This document shows positions 1 to 6,515 of a stretch of DNA of 11,999 nucleotides, piece by piece. The stretch comes from DASPWV01 sp046727855 (lineage in GTDB: Bacteria > Acidobacteriota > Vicinamibacteria > Vicinamibacterales > UBA2999). The translations under genes and the position numbers were made by a program. The stretch is taken from contig JBKPDL010000167.1 in NCBI GenBank assembly GCA_046727855.1, positions 1 to 11,999 of the forward strand. Direction: 5' to 3'. Under the pieces are notes generated by a model. That model saw nothing but the letters and a program-made list of their open reading frames with translations, did no database searches and had not been told where the DNA came from. How positions within the stretch are numbered: the first letter of the stretch is position 1; every line of letters starts with the position of its first letter.

Positions 1-2
1 CT

Positions 3-1070
3 TCCGCAGAGACGGTGCCGGTCGACGCAGTGGTGGAGGTGCAGGAAACCCGCCGGTATCTCATGCGATACGGCATCGCGTTGTCCAACGAGTACGAGTC
101 GGTGCTCGATGAAGACGTGCGCTCTGTCGGCGTCGCCGCGGATCTTCGCGACCGCAATTTCCTTGGCCGAGGCATCGCCCTGGGGCTTGGCGCGCGCGTC
201 GAGCGGAATCTGGCGAGTGTCCGCGGTCTGTTTTCGATGCCGCGCCTGGCATCGCTGCCGCTTCGGACGAACGTCTCGCTCACATTGCGCACCGAGAACG
301 AGACAAGCTCCTCGGGCACCCTGTACTCTGACGATGAGGCCAATCTCACACTCGAACAGCGCTGGCGGCCTCGTGGCTGGCTGGAGCTGGCGTGGGGATA
401 CCGCGCCTCGGCTCGTGCCATCTCGTTCGAGCTCCCCGAGCCGCCAGCCCGGCCAATCAGCTTCGATGGCATCTTTGCGTCGATTAACGCGACGGCCGTC
501 TTGGACCACCGCAACAGCATGTTCGACCCCACCCGCGGGTGGTTTTACTCGACGAGCCTCCAATGGGGACTCCGCGCGCTCGGCTCGGATTTCGACTATC
601 TGCGGACGTTGATTCGCGGCTCGTACTATCAACCGATCGGTCCAGTTGTGCTCGCTTCGAATGCCCGATGGGGACACCTCCATCCTCGCGGTGGTATTCC
701 GCCGCTGACCGTCTTCGATCTCTTCTTCAAGGCCGGCGGCACACAGACCGTGCGCGGCTACAAGCAGGACGAGCTTTCGGCGTACGACGCGTTTGGCATC
801 CCGCTCGGCGGAACACGACTCGTGGTGTTCAACGAGGAGATCCGATTTCCTATCTTCAAGATCGTGAAAGGCGTGCTCTTCGCCGACGCCGGCAACACGT
901 TTGCCGAACGCGCAGGCTTCTCAATGTCGGATCTCGAGGTCGGGGTGGGGTTTGGCCTCCGCATCACGACACCCCTGGCGCCCATCCGCATCGACATCGG
1001 CTACCCCGTGCCGGGCCGCCCGGGCCTGACGAGCACGCGTTGGCACTTCTCCATCGGCCAGATGTTCTGA
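3..1070 (+). CDS. Omp85/BamA-TamA family outer membrane beta-barrel protein (5' end outside window)
   Basis: C-terminal barrel half of an Omp85-superfamily protein, which inserts proteins into, or exports them across, the outer membrane. The frame is open from the first bases of the window, so the GTG at 15 is probably internal and the N-terminal POTRA repeats lie upstream. Counting from that GTG: the loop-6 signature VRGY is at residues 246-249, preceded by GGTQT; FADAGNTF (about 289-296) is the usual late-strand motif; then a TPLAPIRIDIGYPV stretch (319-332) of the type found at the barrel end; the chain ends in Phe (residue 351), the outer-membrane C-terminal signature. Alternating polar/hydrophobic strands fill the rest. 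BamA, TamA and smaller Omp85 proteins cannot be told apart without the missing N-terminus; no tamB follows. Family assignment is firm, subfamily open. Confidence 0.88.
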   Translation, partial: SAETVPVDAVVEVQETRRYLMRYGIALSNEYESVLDEDVRSVGVAADLRDRNFLGRGIALGLGARVERNLASVRGLFSMPRLASLPLRTNVSLTLRTENETSSSGTLYSDDEANLTLEQRWRPRGWLELAWGYRASARAISFELPEPPARPISFDGIFASINATAVLDHRNSMFDPTRGWFYSTSLQWGLRALGSDFDYLRTLIRGSYYQPIGPVVLASNARWGHLHPRGGIPPLTVFDLFFKAGGTQTVRGYKQDELSAYDAFGIPLGGTRLVVFNEEIRFPIFKIVKGVLFADAGNTFAERAGFSMSDLEVGVGFGLRITTPLAPIRIDIGYPVPGRPGLTSTRWHFSIGQMF

Positions 1071-1273
1071 GGGTGGTCGCGTGCGCAACCTGTGCCTATT
1101 GAGAACTCGGACCTGTTCGTGTGATACGAGTTAGCGCCACTTAGATCGCATAATGTATCTCTGGACCGAACAGCTGCGCGGCGCTGCCGCTCGTGCGCAC
1201 GGGGGCGCGGCAAGATGATGGGCGTCGATCACAACAAAGGGTTGCGCTGGGTCGGCGCGTCGGCGGGATTGAT

Positions 1274-1347
1274 CGGCGACTGACGGATCGAGCCCCAGCG
1301 AGGCGCCGCTGGGCTCGGAATTGGCACCGTAAGCGTGTCAGTCGCCG
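1274..1347. terminator. Nested inverted repeats at the 3' end of the cupredoxin gene
   Basis: An inner hairpin occupies 1289-1317 (arms 1289-1300 and 1307-1317, 11 pairs with one bulged C, six-base loop). It sits inside an outer perfect 11-base inverted repeat, CGGCGACTGAC at 1274-1284 and its complement at 1337-1347. The outer right arm contains the cupredoxin stop codon. There is no T-run after the inner hairpin on either strand, so a classical intrinsic terminator is not shown; a 3'-end processing or stabilising structure is equally possible. The geometry is read directly; the function is inferred. Confidence 0.45.
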
Positions 1348-1982
1348 CTGCGACGGCGGACGGTCACGTAGCCGTGCATGCCTTCGAGCAGGTGGGGGAC
1401 GACGCCGCAGATGACGAGATACCTGCCCGGCTCCGGGAAGTTCACCGACTCGACGCGGTCCTGCACCAGCAGGTTGGTGGGCGTCGTCGCCGGCGGAATC
1501 GTCACCATCGTCGCGTAGGTCAACACCCGGGGATCCAGGCCTCGGTAGAACCGGCCCGTAAGGTACTGAACGAGCGGCGGCGCACCCGGAATCTGGTTGG
1601 CTGGGTCCTTGGCAGCCAGCTGGATGTCCGCCAGCTCGGTTCCTTCGTTGTAGATCACCACCTGATGCACGCCGGAGATGATGAAGCTCACCGCTCCGCC
1701 TTCTTTGATTTCGGCTTCGAACGGCAGCAGCGCGTGAATGTTGCGGGTGCGATCCGAGTTGACCGGCTGGCGGTCGAACGCGTTGTCGGGGTTCGCATCC
1801 CATTGACCGAACGAGACCGTGGCCTGGGCGAGGTTCCCTGAGATCGGACGGTGTTGCCCGTGCTCCTCCTGACCGACCGCCGCCACGGTGCGCTCCGATC
1901 GGATGACCGCTCCAAGTCCGGCCGCCGCCACTCCTCCCGCAGCAGCCGCTCTAAGCAGGTTTCGTCGAGTTGTCTTTTCCAT
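1338..1982 (-). CDS. Tat-exported cupredoxin (type-1 copper protein)
   Basis: A 214-residue protein with an N-terminal twin-arginine signal (RRNLLR at residues 6-11, then an Ala/Gly-rich hydrophobic stretch to about 27), so it is probably exported folded with its cofactor. The C-terminal cupredoxin domain carries a likely full type-1 copper ligand set: His106 (GVHQ), Cys192, His197 and Met202 in an ICGVVPHLLEGMHGYV segment. The C-x4-H-x4-M spacing is slightly longer than the plastocyanin C-x2-H-x4-M. About 85 residues separate the first His from the Cys, longer than in simple plastocyanins, with an insert around 120-175 that may form a lid or partner surface. The start is supported by a GAGGAG box five bases upstream (1988-1993). 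Likely role: periplasmic electron carrier or copper-handling protein. No cytochrome or oxidase partner lies next to it. The gene is divergent from the SpoIIE-type phosphatase. Confidence 0.85.
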   Translation of the reverse strand: MEKTTRRNLLRAAAAGGVAAAGLGAVIRSERTVAAVGQEEHGQHRPISGNLAQATVSFGQWDANPDNAFDRQPVNSDRTRNIHALLPFEAEIKEGGAVSFIISGVHQVVIYNEGTELADIQLAAKDPANQIPGAPPLVQYLTGRFYRGLDPRVLTYATMVTIPPATTPTNLLVQDRVESVNFPEPGRYLVICGVVPHLLEGMHGYVTVRRRSGD

Positions 1983-2021
1983 TGCGTCTCCTCTCCGTCA
2001 GTCGATTGTTGCGAATCGTAG

Positions 2022-2037
2022 TGGGCCCGGGGGCCCA
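2022..2037. repeat. Perfect 16-base inverted repeat upstream of the cupredoxin gene
   Basis: Arms TGGGCCC (2022-2028) and GGGCCCA (2031-2037) are separated by GG, about 40 bases upstream of the cupredoxin start and within its probable 5' leader or promoter. It could be a small operator or an mRNA hairpin; it is too short and GC-rich to exclude chance. Confidence 0.35.
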
Positions 2038-2100
2038 GGGACGCAGACGCTACCACCAAATGAAGCTCTTGCATAGAATCAAAGTTGTAAGACCGTTGTC

Positions 2101-2200
2101 GCTGACAAAGCCCCGATAGTCGTGAGCTCCGCGGTGAACCGCGCGGGGACGGAATCTGGCGACTTTTGTCTTCCGGAGAGAGCCCTGTCTGGGCAAGACT
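2101..2200. other. Structured segment in the 400-base divergent spacer
   Basis: The spacer 1983-2384 holds no convincing gene. Inside it, complementary arms are nested: GACAAA (2104-2109) with TTTGTC (2165-2170); CCCCG (2111-2115) with CGGGG (2144-2148); and a tight hairpin CGCGG-TGAA-CCGCG at 2130-2143. A second hairpin, GTCTT (2168-2172) with AAGAC (2195-2199) around a GCCC/GGGC stem (2182-2194), follows and shares bases with the first outer arm, so the two folds would compete. No known riboswitch consensus was recognised. It may be a leader element of the downstream phosphatase gene, a small RNA, or chance pairing in GC-rich DNA. Confidence 0.25.
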
Positions 2201-2384
2201 GACGCGTTTGCACTGGAATCTTACGGCGAATTCTTGGTACGTCGATTGGTAATGGCGGCTGAGCCGGCCACAGAACCACGCTGCAGTTGTGTGAGATTCA
2301 AGTGGAGGCGTCATTACTTCACGTCAATCGGTGTGAAGGTCGCACTACAGCGTTTTCCGTGGACTTCAGCCAGAGACTGTTGAG

Positions 2385-4874
2385 ATGCCCTCGCGCAGGA
2401 ATCGCCGCCTCGACGCGTCGACGTTCGCCGCGCTCAACGTCGACCGTCACGCGGCAGCCCTCTTGATGCCGTTGATCTCGGGAACGGCCGCCGCGTCGAC
2501 TTCCCCGGCAAAATACGTCCTCGAACTGAGCCTGGTGTTCGCGGCCTATCTGCTCAGCGGCAAGATTGGCCTCTTCGTTCCGTTTACGAGCGGCAACGTC
2601 TCGCCTGTGTGGCCCGCGGCCGGGGTCGCGATGGGCGCCCTGCTGCTTGTCGGCTATCGCGTGTGGCCGGCGATCGCGACCGCAGCGTTCCTCGTGAATC
2701 TCTTCACGCCGATTGCTCCCCTGGCTGCTGTCGGTATCGCGGCCGGCAACACCGCAGGCCCGCTCGTCGGCGCCTGGTTGACGCGGCACATCGGGGGGTT
2801 CACGCCTTCGCTTACGCGCCTGAAGGACGTGCTCGGCATCATCCTGATCGCGGCTCCCGTCGGCGCCGCAATCAGCGCGTCCGTTGGAGTCACGGTCCTG
2901 TTCGGCACCGGCAGCACTCCCTGGGTTACGTTCGGCCGCGCGTGGGTAGTATGGTGGCTCGGCGATTCAATGGGGGTGCTGATTCTCACTCCCGTCGTGC
3001 TGACGCTCCTCGGCAGCACGATCACGCCTCGCCGCCACGCCGCGGAATTCGGCGCACTGCTCGCAAGCGTGGCGGTCACCTGCTTGCTCATGGTCCATCC
3101 AAGCGCAAACGTGCAGAGCGGGATCGTGTTGGCGGCGGCCGTGATCCCCTTTGTGTTGTGGGGCGCCATCCGGTTCGAGACGTCGGGTACGACGACTGTG
3201 GTCTTTGTCGTCTCGTGTATCGTCGTGTGGGCAACGGGGCTCGGGCTCGGGCCGTTTTCGCGCAGCACCGCGGCGCACAACGCCGCGCTGCTTCAGGCGT
3301 TCCTTGCGTTGATCGCGGTTTCAGGGCTGACGCTCGCGGCCGCCATCGCCGAGCGGTCATACCTCATACGGGAGCAGGCCCGTCGTGAAGGTGTCGCGGA
3401 GAGCGAACGGAAGTACCACCGTATCGTTGAAACGGCGAACGACGGCATCTGGATGCTCGACGAGCGGTTCGTGACCATCTTCGCGAACCAGCGGCTCGCC
3501 TCGCTCCTCGGCTACACAGTCCCAGAGATGCTCGGCCGCAGTCTGAGCGACTTCGTCTTCGAAGAGGAGCCAGGGCAGACGGCGGCCGCTCTGCAACAGC
3601 CGCGTGAGCCGGCGAGCGAGCACCTGCAGCGACGCTATCGCAGGAAAGACGGCTCGGAACTCTGGGCGCTGGTTTCACGCACCCCGACGTTCGACGAGGA
3701 TGGCGCGTTCACGGGGGTTCTGAAGATGGTCAGCGACGTCACGGAGCATCGACGCGCCGAACGGGATCGGCAGCGCGCGCATGAAAGGGTGCTGCTGCTG
3801 TCGGAGGCCGTGGACCAGACTGCCGACAGCGTCATCGTCACCGACAACGGCGGACGCATCGAGTACGTCAATCCGGCGTTCGAGACGACCACCGGCTACA
3901 CGCGTGAGGAAGCCGTCGGCCGCACGCCGCGGCTCCTCAAGTCGGGACAGCACGATGCCGCCTTCTACAAGGACATGTGGGATCTGCTGCTGAGGGGACA
4001 GCCGTTTCGCGGCACCTTGATCAATTCACGGAAGAACGGTGAGCGCTACTGGGCCGAACAGACCATCACGCCCATAAAGGACGCTGACGGGAGCATCAGG
4101 CACTTCGTTTCCGTGCTCAAAGACGTGACGGTCGCGCGCCAGAATCAGGAGCAGCAGATTCAGCTGCAGCTCGCACGTGAGGTCCAGCAACGCTTCTACA
4201 CGGCAGCCGTTCACGTGCCCGGCTTCGACATCGCGACGTCGGCGTATCCGGCCGAACAAACCGGCGGTGATTATGTCGACATGATTCCGGGGGCCGACGG
4301 CCGCTGCTACATCGCCATCGGGGACGTCAGCGGACACGGTCTGGATGCCGCGCTCGTCATGGCCATGACACGCGCCTACGTGCGATCGTTCGCGGCGCTC
4401 GGTCTGGATGTCGCCGAGATTCTCGCCCGCGTCAACCAGGTTCTCGTCTCAGACCTGCAGGAGGGGCGATTCGTCACGTTGCTGATGGCGCGGCTCGACC
4501 CGACCAGCCGGACGCTGGAGTGCGCGAGCGCCGGCCACGAGCCCGGGTTCCTGCTGAACCGCGCGGGCGACACCCGCGCGGCGATCGAGAGTACGGGCCT
4601 GCCGCTCGGGTTCTTCAGCAATTGCGTCTTTTCAACCCTCACATTCCTGCTCGAGGTTGGGGATGTGGTCGTGCTGTGCACCGACGGCGCGAGCGAGACC
4701 TTGAGCGCTGCCAAGAAGGAATTCGGATGCGAGCGGGTGCTCGATCACGTTCGCGCGCATCTGCACGACGGGTCGCGCGAAATCGCTGATGGCATCTACC
4801 ACGCCGCGCGGACCTTTGCCGCCGAGGAGCCTCAGCGCGATGACATCACGTCCGTCATCATCAAGGTGAGGTGA
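2385..4874 (+). CDS. MASE1-PAS-PAS-SpoIIE membrane-bound PP2C-type serine phosphatase
   Basis: An 829-residue sensor phosphatase. Residues about 43-325 form a MASE1 multi-helix membrane sensor, with the SPVWPAAGVAMGALL signature at 73-87. A short helical linker leads to PAS domain 1 (about 341-455) and PAS domain 2 (about 468-585, with NPAFETTTGYTREEAVG at 496-512). A helical linker joins the C-terminal PP2C/SpoIIE domain (about 606-829). Metal-binding acids are in place: GGDY (Asp629), GDVSGHG (Asp647), CTDG (Asp767) and RDD (Asp819/Asp820), so the phosphatase should be active. Such proteins usually dephosphorylate an anti-sigma antagonist (partner switching) in response to the PAS/MASE1 input; no antagonist or anti-sigma kinase gene is in the window, so the partner is unknown. 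ATG 2385 has no strong ribosome site; Met28 (2466) is an alternative start that keeps all domains. Confidence 0.93.
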   Translation: MPSRRNRRLDASTFAALNVDRHAAALLMPLISGTAAASTSPAKYVLELSLVFAAYLLSGKIGLFVPFTSGNVSPVWPAAGVAMGALLLVGYRVWPAIATAAFLVNLFTPIAPLAAVGIAAGNTAGPLVGAWLTRHIGGFTPSLTRLKDVLGIILIAAPVGAAISASVGVTVLFGTGSTPWVTFGRAWVVWWLGDSMGVLILTPVVLTLLGSTITPRRHAAEFGALLASVAVTCLLMVHPSANVQSGIVLAAAVIPFVLWGAIRFETSGTTTVVFVVSCIVVWATGLGLGPFSRSTAAHNAALLQAFLALIAVSGLTLAAAIAERSYLIREQARREGVAESERKYHRIVETANDGIWMLDERFVTIFANQRLASLLGYTVPEMLGRSLSDFVFEEEPGQTAAALQQPREPASEHLQRRYRRKDGSELWALVSRTPTFDEDGAFTGVLKMVSDVTEHRRAERDRQRAHERVLLLSEAVDQTADSVIVTDNGGRIEYVNPAFETTTGYTREEAVGRTPRLLKSGQHDAAFYKDMWDLLLRGQPFRGTLINSRKNGERYWAEQTITPIKDADGSIRHFVSVLKDVTVARQNQEQQIQLQLAREVQQRFYTAAVHVPGFDIATSAYPAEQTGGDYVDMIPGADGRCYIAIGDVSGHGLDAALVMAMTRAYVRSFAALGLDVAEILARVNQVLVSDLQEGRFVTLLMARLDPTSRTLECASAGHEPGFLLNRAGDTRAAIESTGLPLGFFSNCVFSTLTFLLEVGDVVVLCTDGASETLSAAKKEFGCERVLDHVRAHLHDGSREIADGIYHAARTFAAEEPQRDDITSVIIKVR

Positions 4875-4897
4875 AGCGCGTAGCCAACGATCGCGCT
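4875..4897. terminator. Weak hairpin immediately after the phosphatase stop codon
   Basis: AGCGCG (4875-4880) pairs with CGCGCT (4892-4897) across an 11-base loop, directly after the TGA at 4872-4874. There is no T-run, so termination is only a possibility; the stem also lies at the decayed end of the regulator relic on the other strand. Confidence 0.2.
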
Positions 4898-5054
4898 GCG
4901 ACGCCAGATCGCACGTAGACGGAAGGCGGACGCCAGGGCGCAGGCGGCCGTCGAGGATTGCCTCTTACAACGCGGCGCACAGCTGCCGGTACGCCGGCTT
5001 CGCCCGATTGCGCAGTCCGAGCACGATGGGCAGATCGCTGGACGGGGTCTTCAT
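4888..5054 (-). pseudogene. Relic of a GntR/MocR (PdxR-like) regulator, N-terminal HTH part, with premature stop
   Basis: Read on the minus strand from ATG at 5054-5052, 29 codons give an N-terminus ending in KPAYRQLCAAL, then TAA (4967-4965). The same frame continues as EAILDGRLRPGVRLPST (4964-4914), then CDLAS. Joined, this is the standard start of a GntR-type winged helix as found in MocR-family regulators (pattern YRQL..ALR.AIL.GRL.PG.RLPSTR.LA). The stop replaces the residue before EAIL, usually Arg, and the Arg after PST is Cys. Similarity fades near 4888 and runs into the 3' end of the phosphatase gene, so the rest of the HTH and the whole aminotransferase-like domain are missing. The gene pointed away from the cupin-DoxX pair, the usual layout for a MocR regulator and its target. 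The pattern is recalled family knowledge; the frame was translated by hand. Confidence 0.75.
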
Positions 5055-5057
5055 AAG

Positions 5058-5086
5058 TGGTCCAGTCAAAATACGATGAATGGTCC
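5058..5086. promoter_or_regulatory. Direct repeats TGGTCC, candidate operator of the lost MocR-type regulator
   Basis: TGGTCC occurs at 5058-5063 and again at 5081-5086, start to start 23 bases, about two helical turns. On the minus strand they read GGACCA, the first as CTGGACCA. MocR regulators such as TauR and GabR are known to bind direct repeats, and CTGGAC-type half sites are reported for TauR. The pair lies between the regulator relic and the cupin start at 5136, where a divergent operator would be expected. Position and sequence are seen; operator function is inferred. Confidence 0.4.
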
Positions 5087-5122
5087 TTTCGAGTGATCCG
5101 TCTCCCCGCTATGTTCCCTGCC

Positions 5123-5127
5123 AGGAG
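5123..5127 (+). promoter_or_regulatory. Ribosome binding site that fixes the GTG start of the cupin gene
   Basis: AGGAG lies eight bases before GTG 5136. It supports that codon over the in-frame ATG at 5154, which would shorten the signal peptide. Confidence 0.6.
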
Positions 5128-5135
5128 TTGCACGC

Positions 5136-5573
5136 GTGGCTCAGTGGAAACGGATGATCGTCGGGACGATCGCAGCCGCGTCGACCGCGGCGCTGCTCGC
5201 GAGCGGCTCAGTTCAGGAGCGCAGGTCCCAATCGCGCACCGCGTTCTCCGGCAAGTTGCCGGCGCTCGACGGGCAGCGGCTGGAGGCCACGATCGTGGAG
5301 GTCACGTATCCGCCGGGTGGTGTCAACCCGGCGCATCGCCATCCATGTCCGGTCGTCGGCTACGTGCTCGAAGGCGCGCTCCGTATGCAGGTCAAGGGTC
5401 AACTCGAGCGGATCTACAAGCCCGGTGAGACGTTTTTCGAGGCGCCCTCCGACGTTCACGTGGTCTCCGCGAACGCGAGTCAGGAGGCGCCGGCGCGGTT
5501 CCTCGCGTACTTTGTGTGCGACCGCGCCACGCCGTTGTCGGTGCCGGTGACCGACGCCAAGAAACGGCGGTGA
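5136..5573 (+). CDS. Exported small cupin-domain protein
   Basis: A 145-residue single-domain cupin with an N-terminal hydrophobic signal segment (about residues 7-24, preceded by KR), so probably periplasmic or membrane-tethered. Cupin motif 1 is GGVNPAHRHP (61-70), giving metal ligands His67 and His69, followed by GYVLEG (75-80). Motif 2 is PGETFFEAPSDVH (96-108), giving His108, with Asn113 after it. The Glu normally three or four residues after the second His is replaced by Pro72/Val73, so a 3-His site, a different fourth ligand, or no metal is possible. GTG start backed by AGGAG. Its stop overlaps the next start by one base (TGATG at 5571-5575), so it is co-transcribed and probably translationally coupled with the DoxX gene. 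Substrate unknown; such cupins accompany DoxX proteins in redox or detoxification loci. Confidence 0.82.
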   Translation: MAQWKRMIVGTIAAASTAALLASGSVQERRSQSRTAFSGKLPALDGQRLEATIVEVTYPPGGVNPAHRHPCPVVGYVLEGALRMQVKGQLERIYKPGETFFEAPSDVHVVSANASQEAPARFLAYFVCDRATPLSVPVTDAKKRR

Positions 5574-6031
5574 TGCCGATGGAGGTGTTGCAACGGTGGG
5601 CGCCGCGCTATGCGCGGCTCGCACTCGCGGCGGCGTTCCTCTCGGCGGTGGCCGGACGTTTCGGTTTGTGGAGCGGTCAGATTCGCTGGGAGAACTTCGA
5701 GCGCTTCATCGACCGAACGGCTGAGTTGAACGCGTGGGCTCCGCGGTTCATGATGCCCGTGCTCGCCTGGTCGGCAACGATCGCCGAAACGACGCTCGCC
5801 CTCACGCTGATCGCTGGTGTCGGCGTTCGCTGGGCGGCGTTTGGCAGCGCGGTGCTACTGGCGTGGTTCGGCACGGCGATGCTTGTGTACACCGGTTTGA
5901 AACCGCCGCTCGATTACTCGGTCTTCTCGGCGTCAGCCTGCGCGCTGCTGCTCGCGCTGCATGAGCACCGAGGGGCAATGACGCGAAACGGCGGCGCGGA
6001 GGTTCCCGTGAAAGCGCTCGCACCGCGCTGA
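5573..6031 (+). CDS. DoxX-family four-helix membrane protein
   Basis: A 152-residue inner-membrane protein with four hydrophobic segments (about 13-31, 62-82, 87-107, 116-131) and the DoxX-type layout: an Arg after helix 1, the amphipathic region with FERFIDRTAELNAW (42-55), then PVLAWSATIAETTLALTLIAGV (62-83) with the conserved Glu72. DoxX relatives are linked to thiosulfate:quinone oxidoreductase, detoxification and thiol redox; the exact substrate cannot be read here. The ATG at 5573 overlaps the cupin stop; a second ATG two codons on (5579) is an equal candidate. An upstream ATG at 5516 in the same frame lies inside the cupin gene and adds no recognisable domain. The C-terminal tail (about 133-152) is hydrophilic. 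Confidence 0.85.
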   Translation: MPMEVLQRWAPRYARLALAAAFLSAVAGRFGLWSGQIRWENFERFIDRTAELNAWAPRFMMPVLAWSATIAETTLALTLIAGVGVRWAAFGSAVLLAWFGTAMLVYTGLKPPLDYSVFSASACALLLALHEHRGAMTRNGGAEVPVKALAPR

Positions 6032-6301
6032 CGCGCCTCGCAAAGCGCCGACTGGGATGGAGCGCACTGCGATTCGGCGAGCGCTTGTTCATCGCAGGCT
6101 GGGACCGCGAAGATTCACATCGCGCACCTCTTCACCACAATCGATCTCAGCAGTCGTGGTCAACATCGAGGGACTTGACTTGCGCGAGCTCACACTGGTC
6201 GCGCGCCACAATCAGTGTCGCGTTGAGCCTTGTGGTTTGAGGTAATCACCTACCTATACATCTGGCCGGCGGTTGCCAGCAGGCCAAGAACGGACGCTTT
6301 G
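6032..6301. other. Non-coding or decayed spacer before the transposase relic
   Basis: About 270 bases without a supported gene. Short open frames exist on both strands but none has a ribosome site or a recognisable domain. A 6-base inverted repeat, ACACTG (6192-6197) and CAGTGT (6213-6218), is the only structure noted and may be chance. Given the relic next to it, this is probably insertion-sequence debris plus the upstream region of the treS operon. Confidence 0.4.
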
Positions 6302-6442
6302 ACCTACCGGCTGTTGTTCCTGCTGGTGCTCCTCGCCCATGACCGCCGCCGAATCGTGCACCTCGCGGTCACCGCTCATCCAACCGCGGCCTGGACGGCC
6401 CAACAATTACGCGAAGCCTGTCCCTGGGACGCGACCCCACGC
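6302..6442 (+). pseudogene. Fragment of an integrase-core (DDE) transposase
   Basis: Forty-seven codons in one frame read like the middle of the integrase-like transposases abundant in soil bacteria: TYRLLFLLVLLAHDRRRIVH, then AVTAHPTAAWTAQQLREACPWDATPR. In intact relatives this part is preceded by a first catalytic Asp motif (DFFTVPT-like) and followed by LLRDRD with the next catalytic acid. Neither is present: similarity starts near 6296 and stops at about 6445, so this is a dead remnant of an insertion element (IS3/IS481-type rve fold). No terminal repeats were found. The relic sits about 75 bases from the treS start and may have supplied or removed promoter sequence. Confidence 0.7.
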
Positions 6443-6456
6443 GCGACGTCCCCCGA

Positions 6457-6472
6457 GACGCTTGGAAGCGTC
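6457..6472. promoter_or_regulatory. Perfect inverted repeat about 43 bases upstream of treS
   Basis: Arms GACGCTT (6457-6463) and AAGCGTC (6466-6472) flank GG. It could be an operator or an RNA hairpin in the treS leader. It has the same 7-2-7 form and GG spacer as the repeat at 2022-2037, but different arm sequence. Confidence 0.35.
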
Positions 6473-6515
6473 GCGAGCGAACTCACGTTCCCGTTTCGTG
6501 GTAAACCCATTCTCA

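Noticed and set aside
1104..1132. AACTCG/CGAGTT inverted repeat downstream of the Omp85 gene as a terminator
   Set aside because: Six pairs with an 17-base loop and no T-run is too weak to support.
1153..1283. Two tiny overlapping frames (1153-1218 and 1215-1283) after the Omp85 gene
   Set aside because: Only 21 and 22 residues, no convincing ribosome site, no recognisable motif.
2171..2205. Glycine-riboswitch-like GGAGAGAGCCC segment
   Set aside because: The CGCCGAAGG core and the following conserved elements of that riboswitch are absent.
2609..3388. Long plus-strand frame of 259 codons inside the phosphatase gene
   Set aside because: It is an Arg-rich shadow in another frame of the MASE1 region, which is well supported by motifs.
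5516..5572. Upstream start for the DoxX protein
   Set aside because: It lies within the cupin gene and adds no membrane or known segment; the TGATG overlap start is more typical.
6339..6515. N-terminal extension of TreS from ATG 6339
   Set aside because: The extra 59 residues do not resemble TreS and overlap the transposase relic in another frame; the family N-terminus begins near 6516.
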